DNA from: Candidatus Poribacteria bacterium
GTDB taxonomy: Bacteria > Poribacteria > WGA-4E > WGA-3G
Assembly (NCBI GenBank): GCA_022823085.1
Contig: JAJDXV010000026.1
Coordinates: 1 to 36,092 of the forward strand
Length of the DNA stretch: 36,092 bases
Direction of reading: 5' to 3'
The position numbers and the translations under genes are program-made. Below, piece after piece: positions 14,926 to 22,579 of the stretch; the first letter of the stretch is position 1; each line of letters begins with the position of its first letter. The notes below the pieces were generated by a model. It saw nothing but the letters and a program-made list of their open reading frames with translations. It ran no database searches and was not told where the DNA came from.

Positions 14926-15753
14926 ATGGCATACGGACTTGAAGACGAATTTGGTGACATTATCGGCAAAGCCCGACGCGGGCAGGATCTCTCCGCAAGC
15001 GAAATCGCCACTGCTGCCGGTATTACAGAAGCAGAACTCACGCGTATGGAACAGTATACCTTAAAACCGACAGAAACGCAAGTTTTTCGTCTGGCGGAAG
15101 TTCTGAATTTAGACGGTAGCAAATTGCTTGATATTGCAACAGAGCGGTGGGAACCCGAACCGCCTCATCAGACAGGCAACGCAAACCTCGAAGTTATCAC
15201 AATCAGCGCGCCTGTCGGTGGGTGGCCCGTCAACGCTTACCTCCTAATCTGTAAAGCGACCGACGATGCCGCGATTATCGACACCGCTGCACATCCCGAT
15301 CTCATCTTGGAGCAACTCGATGTTCGCGGTGTGAATCCGACTGCGATTTTGCTGACACATGCGCACGGGGATCATACCAACGGATTGCCGAAACTCCAAG
15401 CCGAAACCGGATGCGACACCTATATCCATAAGAACGAACCGAAACCGCAGAGCAACAGTACGTTACGTGAAGTCGTCCACGGCGATGTTCTCTCTGTCGG
15501 TGGACTGATGGTGACTGTTGTCAATACACCAGGACATACGACCGGTGGGTGTAGTTTCCTCACGCAGAACGTGGCGTTTGTCGGTGATGCGATCTTCGCC
15601 GGTTCGGTCGGCGGTCCCAACATCTCCTATCAAGATGAAATTGATAGCGTCCGAGACAATCTACTCTCACTTCCAGATACGGTGAGGCTATTTCCGGGAC
15701 ACGGTCCCTCTACGACTGTCGGTGAAGAAAAATCACATAACCCATTTTTCTAA
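14926..15753 (+). CDS. HTH (Cro/C1-type) plus metallo-beta-lactamase-fold hydrolase fusion
   Basis: 275 residues. Residues about 8-68 form an XRE-type helix-turn-helix (LSASEIATAAGITEAELTRMEQ), and about 85-270 a metallo-beta-lactamase fold. Zinc ligands are visible: His145, His147, Asp149 and His150 in THAHGDHTNG, His204 in TPGHTTGG, Asp in VGDAIF and the final His in FPGHGP. This is the glyoxalase II-like hydrolase class. The HTH is attached upstream of the enzyme, so the protein may bind DNA and sense or process a metabolite, or the HTH may only mediate oligomerisation. TAAGGAG precedes the ATG. The DppB permease follows after 27 bp, suggesting co-transcription. Confidence 0.88.
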   Translation: MAYGLEDEFGDIIGKARRGQDLSASEIATAAGITEAELTRMEQYTLKPTETQVFRLAEVLNLDGSKLLDIATERWEPEPPHQTGNANLEVITISAPVGGWPVNAYLLICKATDDAAIIDTAAHPDLILEQLDVRGVNPTAILLTHAHGDHTNGLPKLQAETGCDTYIHKNEPKPQSNSTLREVVHGDVLSVGGLMVTVVNTPGHTTGGCSFLTQNVAFVGDAIFAGSVGGPNISYQDEIDSVRDNLLSLPDTVRLFPGHGPSTTVGEEKSHNPFF

Positions 15754-15780
15754 ATTTTTGGTTCGCGGAAGGTTTGACGC

Positions 15781-16803
15781 TTGCTTTCATATCTACTTCA
15801 ACGTTTCCTTTCGATCGGTTTATCCCTTTTAGCGGTATCGCTCATTGTCTTTCTGATGGTGCATCTCATTCCTGGGGATGCCGCTGTCGCTATCTTGGGT
15901 GAACGCGCCACCGAAGCTGCGTTAATAGAGCTCCGAAAAGAGATGGGGCTCGACAAACCGCTATATCACCAATACGCCAAATTCTTGTGGGATGCCTTGC
16001 ACCTTGACTTCGGGCACTCCTTTAAAACGAAGCAACCTGTTGTTGATGAGATCAGACGCTATTTTCCTGCGACGGCTGAGTTAACCCTCGCTGCTATGGC
16101 ATTTTCGATTTTTTTCGGCATCGCAGCAGGCATTATTGCTGCGATCTTTCGCGGAACATTTCTCGACTATTTCTCTATGTCGGTCTCCCTTGCCGGAATT
16201 TCGATGCCGATCTTCTGGTTGGGGTTGATGTTAATTCTGCTTTTCTCCTATTTCCTTCCAATACTACCGAGCAGTGGTCGGTTGGATGTCATCTTAGATT
16301 TAGATGTTCAGACGCACACCGGTTTTTACCTTATTGACACACTTCTTGTAGGAAACTTCGCTGCCTTCCGAAACGCTGTTGCACATCTGATTCTACCAGC
16401 GGTTACATTAGGCACTATCCCGTTAGCGATTATCGCCCGGATGACCCGTTCCAGCCTCCTTGAAGTACTGAACCAGCCTTACATTACGACGGCTTATGCG
16501 AAAGGTCTACCGCAGTGGAAAGTCATCAGCAAACATGCGATGAAAAACAGTATGGTGCCGGTTTTAACAGTTATCGGTTTAGAATTCGGTTACCTATTAG
16601 GGGGCGCGATTTTGACCGAGCATATCTTCTCGTGGCCAGGGCTCGGTTCATGGCTGCGTGCTGCCGTTGAGGCGCGCGATGTCCGGGCGGTACAAGGCGG
16701 CGTGCTTTTCGTCGCGACCGTCTTTATGTTCGTTAACCTTATCGTGGATATACTGTATGCCTACTTTGATCCGCGTATCCGAGTGGGAGACGAAACGCGA
16801 TGA
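15781..16803 (+). CDS. ABC transporter permease, DppB/OppB type
   Basis: 340-residue inner-membrane permease of the peptide/nickel/opine class. The N-terminal LLQRFLSIGLSLLAVSLIVF segment, the IPGDAA stretch, DFGHSF, about six transmembrane segments and the EAA loop YITTAYAKGLPQWKV are family features, ending with DPRIRVGD. The start is TTG with GGAAGG eight bases before it. It overlaps the DppC gene by four bp (ATGA). No solute-binding protein or ATPase gene is adjacent, so the substrate (peptide, metal or sugar) is unknown and the ATPases must be elsewhere. Confidence 0.92.
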   Translation: MLSYLLQRFLSIGLSLLAVSLIVFLMVHLIPGDAAVAILGERATEAALIELRKEMGLDKPLYHQYAKFLWDALHLDFGHSFKTKQPVVDEIRRYFPATAELTLAAMAFSIFFGIAAGIIAAIFRGTFLDYFSMSVSLAGISMPIFWLGLMLILLFSYFLPILPSSGRLDVILDLDVQTHTGFYLIDTLLVGNFAAFRNAVAHLILPAVTLGTIPLAIIARMTRSSLLEVLNQPYITTAYAKGLPQWKVISKHAMKNSMVPVLTVIGLEFGYLLGGAILTEHIFSWPGLGSWLRAAVEARDVRAVQGGVLFVATVFMFVNLIVDILYAYFDPRIRVGDETR

Positions 16804-17654
16804 GTACACCGACAACCGCCAGTAGCCAACAGCACACGCTTCGGAAACTCTTACGGCACCGGTCTGCAACGATTGGCGCCTCCATTATTATATTTTTTAT
16901 TCTCGTTGCGATCTTCGCGCCGCTTATTGCGACACACGATCCGAGGCAAGCCAATATTATCGAACGCCTTCAAGGTGGCTCCGCTTCGCACTACCTCGGT
17001 ACCGATAAAGTGGGACGCGACATTTTCAGTCGGATTGTCTACGGCACCCGTATCTCTCTAAAAGTCGGCTTCATCGCAATGACCTTTTCAGTCGGTTTTG
17101 GCACGTTTTTCGGTGCAATTGCCGGTTATTACGGCGGAAAACTCGACAATGTGATTATGCGGGTGATGGATATAATGCTCGCGATGCCGAGTATCCTCCT
17201 TGCAATGGTTATTGTGACGATTCTCGGTCAGAGCCTTACAAATGCGATTATTGCTGTGTCTATCGTCTACATCCCCCAATATGCTCGTATTTTACGCGCT
17301 GCCGTTCTGAAAGTCCGAGAGTTAGATTATGTTACAGCGTCAAAGGTGATAGGTGCAAGCAACAGGCGTATCCTTTTTACCACTGTTCTCCCGAATTGTC
17401 TCGCCCCGTTAATCGTTCAAGCGACTTTAGGCATCGGTGCTGCTATCTTAGATGCCGCTGGACTTAGTTTCTTAGGTCTCGGGGCGGAGATCGGTGAACC
17501 GGAATGGGGCGCAATGCTCAATGAGAACCGGGACCTCATCCGCCGCGCCCCGTTGGCTGTCACGGCACCAGGGATTGCAATCTTCCTTATCGTTTTAGGC
17601 TTTAATCTTCTCGGTGACGCGCTTCGTGATGCATTGGACCCACAGATCGACTGA
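16800..17654 (+). CDS. ABC transporter permease, DppC/OppC type
   Basis: 284-residue partner permease. An N-terminal OppC-type segment (LLRHRSATIGASIIIFFILVA) precedes HYLGTDKVGRDIFSRIVYGTRISL, the classic DppC signature. The EAA loop is YVTASKVIGASNRRILFTTVLPN, then GLSFLGLG and EPEWGAMLNENRD. About six membrane segments. The ATG overlaps the DppB stop by four bp, so translation is coupled. A strong promoter begins about 50 bp after the stop, marking the end of this unit. Confidence 0.93.
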   Translation: MSTPTTASSQQHTLRKLLRHRSATIGASIIIFFILVAIFAPLIATHDPRQANIIERLQGGSASHYLGTDKVGRDIFSRIVYGTRISLKVGFIAMTFSVGFGTFFGAIAGYYGGKLDNVIMRVMDIMLAMPSILLAMVIVTILGQSLTNAIIAVSIVYIPQYARILRAAVLKVRELDYVTASKVIGASNRRILFTTVLPNCLAPLIVQATLGIGAAILDAAGLSFLGLGAEIGEPEWGAMLNENRDLIRRAPLAVTAPGIAIFLIVLGFNLLGDALRDALDPQID

Positions 17655-17703
17655 GAAAAGATCGGTTGAACCTACAGGAAAATTGCACACACGTCAGATT
17701 TTT

Positions 17704-17732
17704 TTGACATCCACAATTCTGTGTGGTATAAT
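17704..17732 (+). promoter_or_regulatory. Consensus sigma-70 promoter upstream of multicopper oxidase
   Basis: TTGACA (17704-17709), 17-bp spacer, TATAAT (17727-17732), all core bases consensus. The spacer itself contains CCACA-N6-TGTGG (17711-17726), an inverted repeat in a position suited to a repressor. Start near 17739, leaving about 130 nt of leader. Confidence 0.7.
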
Positions 17733-17790
17733 TGAAGTCAAATTTAACCCATTGCGGTTTAACACTTTATGAGACCCAATTTTTAGGGTG

Positions 17791-17819
17791 TTGTTTTTGA
17801 AAATGAGTCTCAATATCAT
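17791..17819 (+). promoter_or_regulatory. Second possible promoter with Fur-box-like operator
   Basis: A possible -35 TTGTTT (17791-17796), 17-bp spacer and -10 TATCAT (17814-17819). A 19-bp site at 17799-17817 (GAAAATGAGTCTCAATATC) matches the classical Fur box GATAATGAGAATCATTATC at 15 of 19 positions. It lies in the spacer and overlaps the -10, a typical repressor position. Whether Fur binds here is untested. Confidence 0.45.
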
Positions 17820-17870
17820 AAATATGGAGTTAACGAAGTAGTCGCAGATTGCTTCCGTTTTTACCTGAAC

Positions 17871-18914
17871 ATGGGAAATCCACGATTTACATTTTATACA
17901 TTTCTGACATGCGTTGGTGTGACCTTGTCTCTCTGGTCTGTTTCCGCTGAGGCTGCGATTCGCGAATATTGGATCGCAGCGGAGAAAGTTGAATGGAACT
18001 ACGCACCAAGCGGTAAAAATCTGATTCGGCCAAATATGGGGTTAGACGTTTGGGGTAAAGCACTCGTCTATGAAAAATATCGCTATATTCAATATACCGA
18101 TAGCACCTACACAACGCAGGTGGAACAACCGATATGGATGGGCATTCTCGGTCCGCAGCTGCATGCCGTCGAAGGTGATAGCGTTCAGGTGCATTTTCTC
18201 AATCGCGCCGATAAACCGCTCAGTATACACGTGCATGGATTGCAATACGATGAAGACAATGAGGGTGCAGATATGAAAGGCTCCGGTGCCTTCGTAAAAC
18301 CGGGAAGCATGTTCACCTACCACTGGGAAGCAGATAGCGATGCCTCTCCTGGTCCGAATGATCCATCGTCTATTGTTTGGCTTTATCATTCTCACGTTGA
18401 TGCGGTCACTGAGGTCTACGACGGTTTAATCGGAACTATCGTTGTCACGAAAAAAGGGATGGAGCGCGCATCGGACGACCCGCGTCCTAAAGATATTGAT
18501 AAATCGTTCACAACGTTGTTCCTAATTTTCAACGAAAATGACCGCAAAATCGTCGAAAGTGGACAAATCGAGGCTTATGCATCCGCTGAAGAAGCGGAAG
18601 AGGGGAATCTCAAGCACGCTATTAACGGATTTATCTTTGGCAACTTAGAAGGTTTGGAGGTAGAACAACATGACAGGGTGCGTTGGCATCTGGTTGGGTT
18701 GGGGACCGAAGTCGATATGCATACTGCACATTGGCATGGTCAGACTGTCCTGAATGCGGGGAAACGTACCGATGTCGTGGAACTCCTACCGGGATCTATG
18801 GTCACCGTAGATATGATAGCAAAGACACCGGGCAATTGGCTGTATCACTGCCACGTTGCTGACCATATTACGGCGGGGATGAATACACGCTGGCGCGTCG
18901 TTCCAAAACCTTAA
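17871..18914 (+). CDS. Secreted two-domain multicopper oxidase, putative ferroxidase
   Basis: 347 residues with a signal peptide (about 1-28, cleavage after AEA). Two cupredoxin domains hold all four copper motifs: HVHG (His120, His122), HSH (173, 175), HTAHWH (284, 287, 289) and HCHVADHITAGM (His326, Cys327, His328, His332, Met337). The type 1 copper is only in the second domain; the first has Ser174 where a type 1 Cys would be. The trinuclear site would form between subunits of a trimer, as in two-domain laccases and ceruloplasmin-like enzymes. The substrate is not fixed by sequence. Location before a Fe(III) transporter and behind a Fur-like box favours iron oxidation. No good Shine-Dalgarno precedes the ATG. 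Confidence 0.88.
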   Translation: MGNPRFTFYTFLTCVGVTLSLWSVSAEAAIREYWIAAEKVEWNYAPSGKNLIRPNMGLDVWGKALVYEKYRYIQYTDSTYTTQVEQPIWMGILGPQLHAVEGDSVQVHFLNRADKPLSIHVHGLQYDEDNEGADMKGSGAFVKPGSMFTYHWEADSDASPGPNDPSSIVWLYHSHVDAVTEVYDGLIGTIVVTKKGMERASDDPRPKDIDKSFTTLFLIFNENDRKIVESGQIEAYASAEEAEEGNLKHAINGFIFGNLEGLEVEQHDRVRWHLVGLGTEVDMHTAHWHGQTVLNAGKRTDVVELLPGSMVTVDMIAKTPGNWLYHCHVADHITAGMNTRWRVVPKP

Positions 18915-19037
18915 CAAAACAGCATACTTGAATATGTGCAATAATCCCGAACTTTTGACTGCCGTATCTGACAAAATTTACATTGATTTTGATACGGTGT
19001 GCCACTATTGCGTTTATCAATTTTTAAAGGAGACATA

Positions 19038-20048
19038 ATGATTACGAACCGAATCGGTCTGTTTAATTATATATTGCCAGTTTTGCTTTTATTTTCTATT
19101 GTTGTAACAGTTAACGCTGAAACACTCACTGTTTACTCTGGACGCAGTAAGAGTCTCGTTGAACCTATTATCAAGCAGTTTGAACAAGAGACCGGCATAC
19201 AGGTGAAGGTGAGTTATGCGAACACAACACAGTTAGCGGCGACACTCCTGACAGAGGGTGACAAAAGTCCGGCTGCGCTCTTTTGGGCACAAGATGCCGG
19301 TGCGCTCGGTGCCGTTAGTGAAAAAGAGATGTTTGAAAAATTGCCGGACTCCATATTAGGGAAAGTGCCTTCAGATTTTCGCGATGTGAAGGGTTTCTGG
19401 GTAGCGACGAGTGGTAGAGCGCGCGTGCTTGCCTACTCGCCGGAACGCGTTAAAATGGAAGAACTCCCAGAAAGCATTTTCGATTTAGCACAGCCGATGT
19501 GGAAAGATAGAGTCGGTTGGGCACCAACAAACGCTTCATTTCAAGCGTTCGTGACTGCGCTCCGTATGCAAGTTGGTGAAGAACGGGCAGAAAAGTGGCT
19601 GCGCGGTATGAAAGCGAACGGCGTGAAAAAGTACGCCAAGAATACACCGATTATAGAGGCACTCGCCGCGGGTGAAATCGATCTCGGTCTCCCGAACCAC
19701 TATTATCTCCTCCGTTTCAAAAAAGGGGATTCCAGCTACCCGGTGGCACAAACCTTTTTCAAGGCAGATGATCCGGGCAATCTCGTCAATGTTGCCGGTA
19801 TCGGAATATTAAAGCGTAGCGATAACAAGGCAGCAGCATTGAAGTTTGTGGAATTCCTGTTAGCTGCCAAAGCACAGCAGTACTTCACGAGCGACGTATT
19901 TGAATACCCTGTCATCGACGGCGTCATTCCGAACGCGAATCTTTTACCGTTATCCGAGCTGCTCGAAGTGGCACCGACATTTGACCTTAATCAGATGGAC
20001 GACCTTGAGGGGACACTTGATTTGCTGCGACGTGTTGAAATCCTATAG
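19038..20048 (+). CDS. Fe(III) ABC transporter periplasmic binding protein (FbpA/FutA-like)
   Basis: 336 residues with a signal peptide (hydrophobic about 8-26, cleavage after VNA). TLTVYSGRSKSLVEPIIKQFEQETG starts the class of iron-binding proteins. GLPNHYYLLRF carries the tandem tyrosines Tyr222-Tyr223 that bind ferric iron in FbpA-type proteins. The start is ATG with AAAGGAGA upstream; an earlier in-frame GTG at 18999 would place 13 unrelated residues before the signal peptide. It follows the multicopper oxidase by 123 bp and precedes the permease by 43 bp. A weak promoter-like TTGACT lies at 18955. Confidence 0.93.
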   Translation: MITNRIGLFNYILPVLLLFSIVVTVNAETLTVYSGRSKSLVEPIIKQFEQETGIQVKVSYANTTQLAATLLTEGDKSPAALFWAQDAGALGAVSEKEMFEKLPDSILGKVPSDFRDVKGFWVATSGRARVLAYSPERVKMEELPESIFDLAQPMWKDRVGWAPTNASFQAFVTALRMQVGEERAEKWLRGMKANGVKKYAKNTPIIEALAAGEIDLGLPNHYYLLRFKKGDSSYPVAQTFFKADDPGNLVNVAGIGILKRSDNKAAALKFVEFLLAAKAQQYFTSDVFEYPVIDGVIPNANLLPLSELLEVAPTFDLNQMDDLEGTLDLLRRVEIL

Positions 20049-20091
20049 ATATTGCAAACTGTGACTAAAAAAGTGAAACGACAGGGACTGG

Positions 20092-21687
20092 ATGTTAAAT
20101 TTGAGAACAGTCAGCGCACACCGTTATTTCTCTATTCCAGCAGCCGTAGCAGGTATCCCGATTCTCGCGGTTTGCATCGGCGGACTCATCCCGTTGGTCT
20201 ATCTGTCGATTAAAGCACTTTCAGCGGACGGCACTGCAGTTATGCAGATTGTCTTCCGCTGGCGAAATGCGAGGCTCTTCCTTAACACGCTCCTGCTGAC
20301 CGGTGGCGTTCTCGTTCTCAATCTGTTGTTAACAACGCCCGCGGCGTGGTTGACAGGCAGAATAGACTTAAAAGGCAGACATCTCTGGACAGTGCTGTGC
20401 GCGCTACCGCTTGCGATTCCGGGCTATGTAACGGCGTATGCCCTGTTGGCAATCGGCGGCAATACAGGTATTGTCGCACAGTTCTTCGGCACGAGCATTC
20501 CGCGTCTGAGTGGTTACTGGGGTTCGCTCCTCGCGCTCAGTGCTTACACGAGTCCGTACCTCTTCCTGAACTTACGTACTGCGCTATTAGGACTCGACCC
20601 AAACCTTGAGGAATCCGCACGCAGTCTCGGCTACAACCCATACGAGGCTTTCTTCCATGTCATCCTCCCGCAACTCCGTCCTGCTTTCTATGCCAGTGGA
20701 CTCATCATTAGTTTACACGTACTCGGCGACTTCGGTGTTGTGTCGCTGATGCGTTATGAAACTTTCAGTTACGCGCTTTACACGGAATACATGCTCTCAT
20801 TCGATCACATTTATGCCGCATGGCTTGCGCTGATGCTTCTTATCTTTACTGGTGGGCTGCTCTATCTTGAGACGAAACTGTTAAATCAGGTGATGCTCCA
20901 CCGTGCTGGACACGGCACCACGGGTCAACCGTCGCTTATCCAACCCGGCGCGTGGGGAGTTCCTGCCTATCTCTATCTCAGTGTGCTGGTATTTTTAATT
21001 GTTGTTGTTCCGGCTGGCGCGGTCTTTCTGTGGCTATTTCGGGGTTTTGATGCGAGTGCCTTGGGCGGGCTTTTCGCAGCACTCATCGGTTCGTTGTCGG
21101 CTGCTATACCGACTGGCATTCTATGCGCGCTGCTCGCGGTCCCCTTCGCTTATATAAGTGTCCACCATCCATCTGGTATCTCAAACGCTTTGGGACGCGT
21201 CGCCTATATTGTCTATGCGATCCCGCCGCTCGCCTTCGCGCTATCTCTCATCTTTTTCGTTTTAAATGTTGTGCCTTTTATTTACAAAACACTTCTTGTG
21301 CTAATTTCAGCGTGCGCGCTACATTTCTTAGCAGAAGCGATCGGACCGGTGCGCAGTTCGCTCTACCAAGTCTCACCAAATTTGGAGGAAGCCGCCCGAT
21401 CGCTCGGATATTCACGCGTACAGTCGTTCTTCAGGACCCTTTTCCCTGTCCTGATACGCGGCATGCTCACTGCCACCGCCCTTGTTTTCCTTGCAACAAT
21501 GAAAGAGCTTCCACTCACTTTTCTATTATCTCCTGCCGGATATGAAACGCTCGCGCTCAACGTCTGGAGTTACACAACAGAAGCGATGTTCGCCGAAGCG
21601 GCACCTTATGCCCTCGCGATTCTGGTCTTTTCTGGGGTGTTTGTCGGTATCCTGATATCTCGTGACGAAAAACCTGAAAACAGATAA
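20092..21687 (+). CDS. Iron ABC transporter permease, fused two-unit (FbpB/ThiP-like)
   Basis: 531-residue inner-membrane protein made of two repeated permease units, as in FbpB/SfuB. Each half has about six membrane segments and an EAA loop: LEESARSLGYNPYEAFFHVILP near residue 178 and LEEAARSLGYSRVQSFFRTLFP near 430. These loops contact the ATPase. The ATG follows GGGACTGG. The FbpC ATPase does not follow; the next gene is DUF4956 behind its own promoter. Thus the transporter needs an ATPase encoded elsewhere. Substrate assignment to Fe(III) rests on the adjacent binding protein. Confidence 0.93.
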   Translation: MLNLRTVSAHRYFSIPAAVAGIPILAVCIGGLIPLVYLSIKALSADGTAVMQIVFRWRNARLFLNTLLLTGGVLVLNLLLTTPAAWLTGRIDLKGRHLWTVLCALPLAIPGYVTAYALLAIGGNTGIVAQFFGTSIPRLSGYWGSLLALSAYTSPYLFLNLRTALLGLDPNLEESARSLGYNPYEAFFHVILPQLRPAFYASGLIISLHVLGDFGVVSLMRYETFSYALYTEYMLSFDHIYAAWLALMLLIFTGGLLYLETKLLNQVMLHRAGHGTTGQPSLIQPGAWGVPAYLYLSVLVFLIVVVPAGAVFLWLFRGFDASALGGLFAALIGSLSAAIPTGILCALLAVPFAYISVHHPSGISNALGRVAYIVYAIPPLAFALSLIFFVLNVVPFIYKTLLVLISACALHFLAEAIGPVRSSLYQVSPNLEEAARSLGYSRVQSFFRTLFPVLIRGMLTATALVFLATMKELPLTFLLSPAGYETLALNVWSYTTEAMFAEAAPYALAILVFSGVFVGILISRDEKPENR

Positions 21688-21798
21688 ACATCTTGCCTTA
21701 TTTTTCCACATTTTAAGACTGTATTTGAAGCGGTATTTAACCGTAACGCCCTTTTGTTAGGGGAATATAGACAATTTTCTAACAATTTGTCCACATAT

Positions 21799-21827
21799 TT
21801 GTCAAATTATGATAGACTGCGTATAAA
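21799..21827 (+). promoter_or_regulatory. Promoter for DUF4956-cotH
   Basis: TTGTCA (21799-21804), 17-bp spacer, TATAAA (21822-21827). Start near 21834, about 18 nt before the DUF4956 ATG, which lacks a strong Shine-Dalgarno. Confidence 0.55.
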
Positions 21828-21851
21828 TCTTCAATTGGCACGTAAATTTGA

Positions 21852-22511
21852 ATGAACACACTATTCGATTTTTTAACATTACCTCCATTTGTAACGCTTG
21901 GCGCTGATGCTCTTAGACTCCTACTTTCGTTTGCGCTCGGTATTTTTATTGTTAACATCTACCAGTGGACGCACAGCGGTATCCCGCAAAAATCTTTTAC
22001 CGATACGCTCATTATTCTATGCATGCTGATTTCAGTCGTGATGGTAATCATCGGTGATAGTATTGCGCGTGCGTTTAGTTTAGTTGGCGCGTTATCTATT
22101 ATTCGGTTTCGGACTGCTATCCAAGACCCGCGCGACATCGGTTTCGTCTTTTATGCGTTGGCTGTCGGTATGGCTGTCGGTGCTGGAAACCCGTCGGTTG
22201 CTATTTTGGCGACTTTTCTTATTGGTGTCATTATTCTTGCGATCTATCACTGGCATCAACATTTCGGAAACAACAACGAATTTAGTTTGGAATTCTGCCT
22301 TCCACCCGATCAGGATGCTGAAACCCTTTATCGTTCTGTTTTCAATAAACATCTCGTTTACGAACGTCTACTCGAACAACGGGTAAAAAGATCACAGTTA
22401 GTTGAACTAACGTTCCGGGTCAAATTGGCGAATCCGCAGGCGTGGCTTATTTTTTTTAATGAACTTTCAAGCATTGAAAATGTCACAGAAGTAAAAATAG
22501 ATAAAAAGTGA
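21852..22511 (+). CDS. DUF4956 membrane protein
   Basis: 219-residue integral membrane protein. Four hydrophobic segments lie in the first 145 residues, with the family hallmark GALSIIRFRTAIQDPRD (about 80-96) and FYALAVGMAVGAG following. The last 75 residues form a soluble domain that could be cytoplasmic. DUF4956 genes often sit beside CotH proteins and VTC-type polyphosphate polymerase genes. Here CotH follows after 68 bp but no VTC gene is present. The molecular function is unknown; membrane scaffolding of a CotH/VTC assembly is only a guess from context. Confidence 0.88.
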   Translation: MNTLFDFLTLPPFVTLGADALRLLLSFALGIFIVNIYQWTHSGIPQKSFTDTLIILCMLISVVMVIIGDSIARAFSLVGALSIIRFRTAIQDPRDIGFVFYALAVGMAVGAGNPSVAILATFLIGVIILAIYHWHQHFGNNNEFSLEFCLPPDQDAETLYRSVFNKHLVYERLLEQRVKRSQLVELTFRVKLANPQAWLIFFNELSSIENVTEVKIDKK

Positions 22512-22579
22512 ACGCAATAGGTTCGGGAAATCCGAACTTCGCGATACCAGGCACGTTTAAAATTAAAAGGAAGAACATA

